From assembly GCA_937944075.1 (NCBI GenBank), contig CALDZZ010000093.1:1-5947 (forward strand): a DNA stretch of 5,947 bases, in the 5' to 3' direction. The notes below the pieces were generated by a model. It saw nothing but the letters and a program-made list of their open reading frames with translations, searched no databases and had not been told where the DNA came from. The DNA comes from an uncultured Rhizobiaceae group bacterium. Lineage in GTDB: Bacteria; Pseudomonadota; Alphaproteobacteria; Rhizobiales; Rhizobiaceae. The position numbers were made by a program, and so were the translations under genes. Below are positions 5,101 to 5,947 of the stretch, one piece after another. Position 1 is the first letter of the stretch; every line of letters begins with the position of its first letter.

Positions 5101-5947
5101 TGACCAGTCAGAAGCCATTGCTCTTTCATTGAATGAAAACATGCAAAATTCATCACGTGACATGCTTTCCGGAATGGGAACTATTGCACAACGCTTTGAG
5201 GCTCAAAGCGTTATCCTGCAAGACGCAACACGGATGATTGATGCAGCTCAAACCAACCTTGAGGCAACACTTGAAGGCAAGCAGGAAGCATTGCAACAGC
5301 TTGCTGTTGGTATTGTCAGTCACAGCGATCAGATAAATAACAACATGTCATCCTTCCAGTCGCTTGTAAGCTCAATGGTTGCCGAGGCAAGTCTGAAATC
5401 ACAAAGCGTTGGAAGTGAAGTTTCTGCTGAAATTTCCAAAGCGATTGAAGACGCAACATCACGCTTTGACGATGCCGTCAATGCCATGCGTTCTGCAGCA
5501 AACACCATGCGTGCTGAGCTTGAAGATACCAGAGCCCAAATGCGAAAAGGCATTTTGGAACTACCCGATGAAACTGAGAAGAGCGCTGCTGAAATGCGTC
5601 GCGTTGTAACTGACCAGATTAACGCCTTGCGCGATTTGTCCGCAATCGTTGAACAGTCAGGCAAGAATTTGGATACTTCCAAACCAGTTCTGGCTCAGCC
5701 CCAGCGTGTAGCACAGCGCGCACCGGTAACAGCGCCACCACTTGCAGCCAAACCGGCACCTGCGCCAGCATCTGCACCTGTTCCATCATTTACAGCACCA
5801 AAGGCATCACCAGCAGTTGACATGGCCTTGAGAGGAACACGCTCGGAAATACCTTCGCCTCAGGCACAACCTGCAACACCTGGTAGAAGCACAGGCTGGG
5901 TAAGTGATTTGTTGCGTCGCGCATCCGAAGAAGAACGCGCGCCAGCT
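2138..5947 (+). CDS. gpr: GPR/RgsE-like giant polar-growth coiled-coil membrane protein, C-terminus outside window (partial)
   Basis: 1270 codons are open to the window end. The ATG at 2138 has AAGG 9 nt upstream, and a stop at 2096 closes the frame before it. Domains in order: an acidic, Pro/Ala-ended cytoplasmic region (1-100); membrane segments at about 102-121 and 147-170 joined by a short loop; a very long helical region (about 171-1175) rich in Ala, Ser, Thr, Glu and Lys; a Pro/Ala-rich linker (about 1180-1250); and the start of a further domain at GWVSDLLRRASEEER (1253-1267). Positive residues before the first and after the second segment predict both ends in the cytoplasm. This layout fits Agrobacterium GPR (about 2,100 residues) and Sinorhizobium RgsE, which form a ring at the growing pole and are needed for polar growth and rod shape. 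Related proteins are often labelled 'kinesin-like' or 'apolipoprotein-like', but no motor domain is present here. The segment from ELPDETEKSAAEMRRVV (1141 on) resembles the conserved part of that family as I recall it. A 33-residue tandem duplication lies at 672-737. Confidence 0.8.
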   Translation, partial: MANKAAKDITGETALNAVEEALSVDFADAFDDLSSIEDEIDNAAAKLKKSASSEDDIKDIDIELQDLDALPPSSPPAAANDEVNPELASVLYAIQQKPKSRIFLGTFIVTLLWLGACAFYGYKNILPLFGQNPDLSWILNSPALFSTPVLSFAAITILPLFPLWAFAVLVRRSQDMRHAANSMTEAAIQLLQPENTANSSVATVGQAIRREVNAIGDGVERAIARAGELEFMVQKEVMNLERSYGDSEVRLRRLVEEIGNERSTMITHADNLKQTISDSHVNLSTDIQQASSKIENTLREATSSMSETLQLRSDTITTKLTDTSEGLVSLLANTGETLNATLANAKKELEENISSTTQAMSSTITTNGKAVARLLETRTAGLQQATALIDEKLEANKKEFDESFSAKTTELSRVMEATGQSVNNLLKSTTSEIAEQSNSTLQKIEEGRTEFRKEMSEKTVDFANMIKSGSNAVKEIIGASAADMSEKNLETIKEFEASRAALNQDLAQQSATFAKGLSQVGEFVINKLETGVEDLEKRGDKIAQQISDNLSVTTSEFVSQMSASGDNIAGVLGMRTEALDNVLKERTQAIGQTIADNLSGFGKNLTEQVDSTVGKLESQSTRLLENTKSVEDVITNKVKEVEDAVKSSTIKFAHVAQENLKHTAEKTAEINSALQKTSSEITASIDKSSENFTQGLEVKKSEITSALQETSSEITASIDNSSEAFTKGLENKKSEFTSAIQEKTDNFTKVVDGTTETFSKAIEERANNLSSKLSQGAHHIASSLEANSKSASERMEASVKALDARLSENSSTIEKQFAAGNQILEENLAKGKEELLGAVSNTLSQISNEIDSKADKMANILTDRAKVIDEKLGGTLVETQRNLEAKTDELNALLSDKSMQLSGYIDNEAKPVITAIVETGTETSQKLANLSKMIGEEANTLFSNIGNSSGLLERLIEDATLNLNSMQTSLSSQIEKFASAVETTKTNVDQSEAIALSLNENMQNSSRDMLSGMGTIAQRFEAQSVILQDATRMIDAAQTNLEATLEGKQEALQQLAVGIVSHSDQINNNMSSFQSLVSSMVAEASLKSQSVGSEVSAEISKAIEDATSRFDDAVNAMRSAANTMRAELEDTRAQMRKGILELPDETEKSAAEMRRVVTDQINALRDLSAIVEQSGKNLDTSKPVLAQPQRVAQRAPVTAPPLAAKPAPAPASAPVPSFTAPKASPAVDMALRGTRSEIPSPQAQPATPGRSTGWVSDLLRRASEEERAPA
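4151..4348 (+). repeat. 99-bp in-frame tandem duplication inside the coiled coil
   Basis: Two adjacent 99-bp units (4151-4249 and 4250-4348) encode 33-residue copies beginning SALQKTSSEITASID and SALQETSSEITASID. They differ at scattered bases, several of them silent. A third, decayed start (SAIQEKTDNFTK) follows from 4349, and the residues before the first copy (TAEIN) echo the unit's end (KSEIT). Thirty-three residues is three 11-residue (hendecad) turns, so the duplication lengthens the helix without shifting its phase. Confidence 0.85.
5680..5890 (+). other. Pro/Ala-rich low-complexity linker within the GPR-like protein
   Basis: Roughly residues 1180-1251 of the GPR-like protein are dominated by Pro, Ala, Ser and Gln, for example APPLAAKPAPAPASAPVP. 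The segment separates the long helical region from the C-terminal domain that begins at GWVSDLL. It is probably a flexible spacer. Confidence 0.75.

Noticed and set aside
5329..5682. 117-codon open frame on the minus strand inside the coiled-coil gene
   Set aside because: Same explanation: a shadow of the coding strand, with no motif and no ribosome-binding context that stands out.
2138..5947. Kinesin motor, methyl-accepting chemotaxis receptor or ATPase identity for the large protein
   Set aside because: There is no P-loop or motor domain, no HAMP domain and no conserved chemotaxis signalling hairpin. The helical repeats alone explain such resemblances.

Overview
The window looks like chromosomal DNA of a polar-growing alphaproteobacterium, most likely Rhizobiales (Hyphomicrobiales). 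Three things point there: a very large membrane-anchored coiled-coil protein that matches the Growth Pole Ring (GPR/RgsE, 'kinesin-like' or 'apolipoprotein A1/A4/E-like') family of that order; an adrenodoxin-like [2Fe-2S] ferredoxin of typical alphaproteobacterial type; and a perfect CtrA box (TTAA-N7-TTAA). Base composition is moderate, by eye in the mid-40s % GC, which is low for free-living Rhizobiales. No genus is claimed.

Layout. Positions 2-889 (minus strand, running off the left edge) hold a 2-oxoglutarate/Fe(II)-dependent oxygenase with a complete HxD...H...R iron and cosubstrate site. Positions 890-1058 are non-coding: a nested inverted repeat lies in the oxygenase leader, and a rho-independent terminator sits behind the ferredoxin gene. 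Positions 1059-1379 (minus) are the ferredoxin, and 1490-1852 (minus) a stand-alone histidine phosphotransfer (Hpt) protein. Positions 1853-2137 form a divergent regulatory region. From 2138 to the right edge (plus) runs the first 1270 codons of the GPR-like gene, still open at the window end.

How the genes fit together. The Hpt gene and the GPR-like gene are transcribed away from each other across 285 bp. That stretch carries three GTTAAC palindromes (one of them half of the CtrA box), a 12-bp perfect palindrome framed by inverted arms, a 9-bp direct repeat, and reasonable -10 elements in both directions. The simplest reading is cell-cycle-linked control of a polar-growth scaffold and a phosphorelay intermediate from one shared region. 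The ferredoxin probably has its own promoter and ends at the hairpin near 1002-1036. The oxygenase is a separate unit with its own strong ribosome-binding site; the ferredoxin could in principle deliver electrons to some oxygenases, but nothing here links these two genes.

The most notable content is the large coiled-coil gene, which includes a 99-bp in-frame tandem duplication (33 residues, three 11-residue turns) and about 717 residues with no proline, and the densely patterned control region in front of it. I saw no tRNA, rRNA, CRISPR array, insertion sequence or phage gene.
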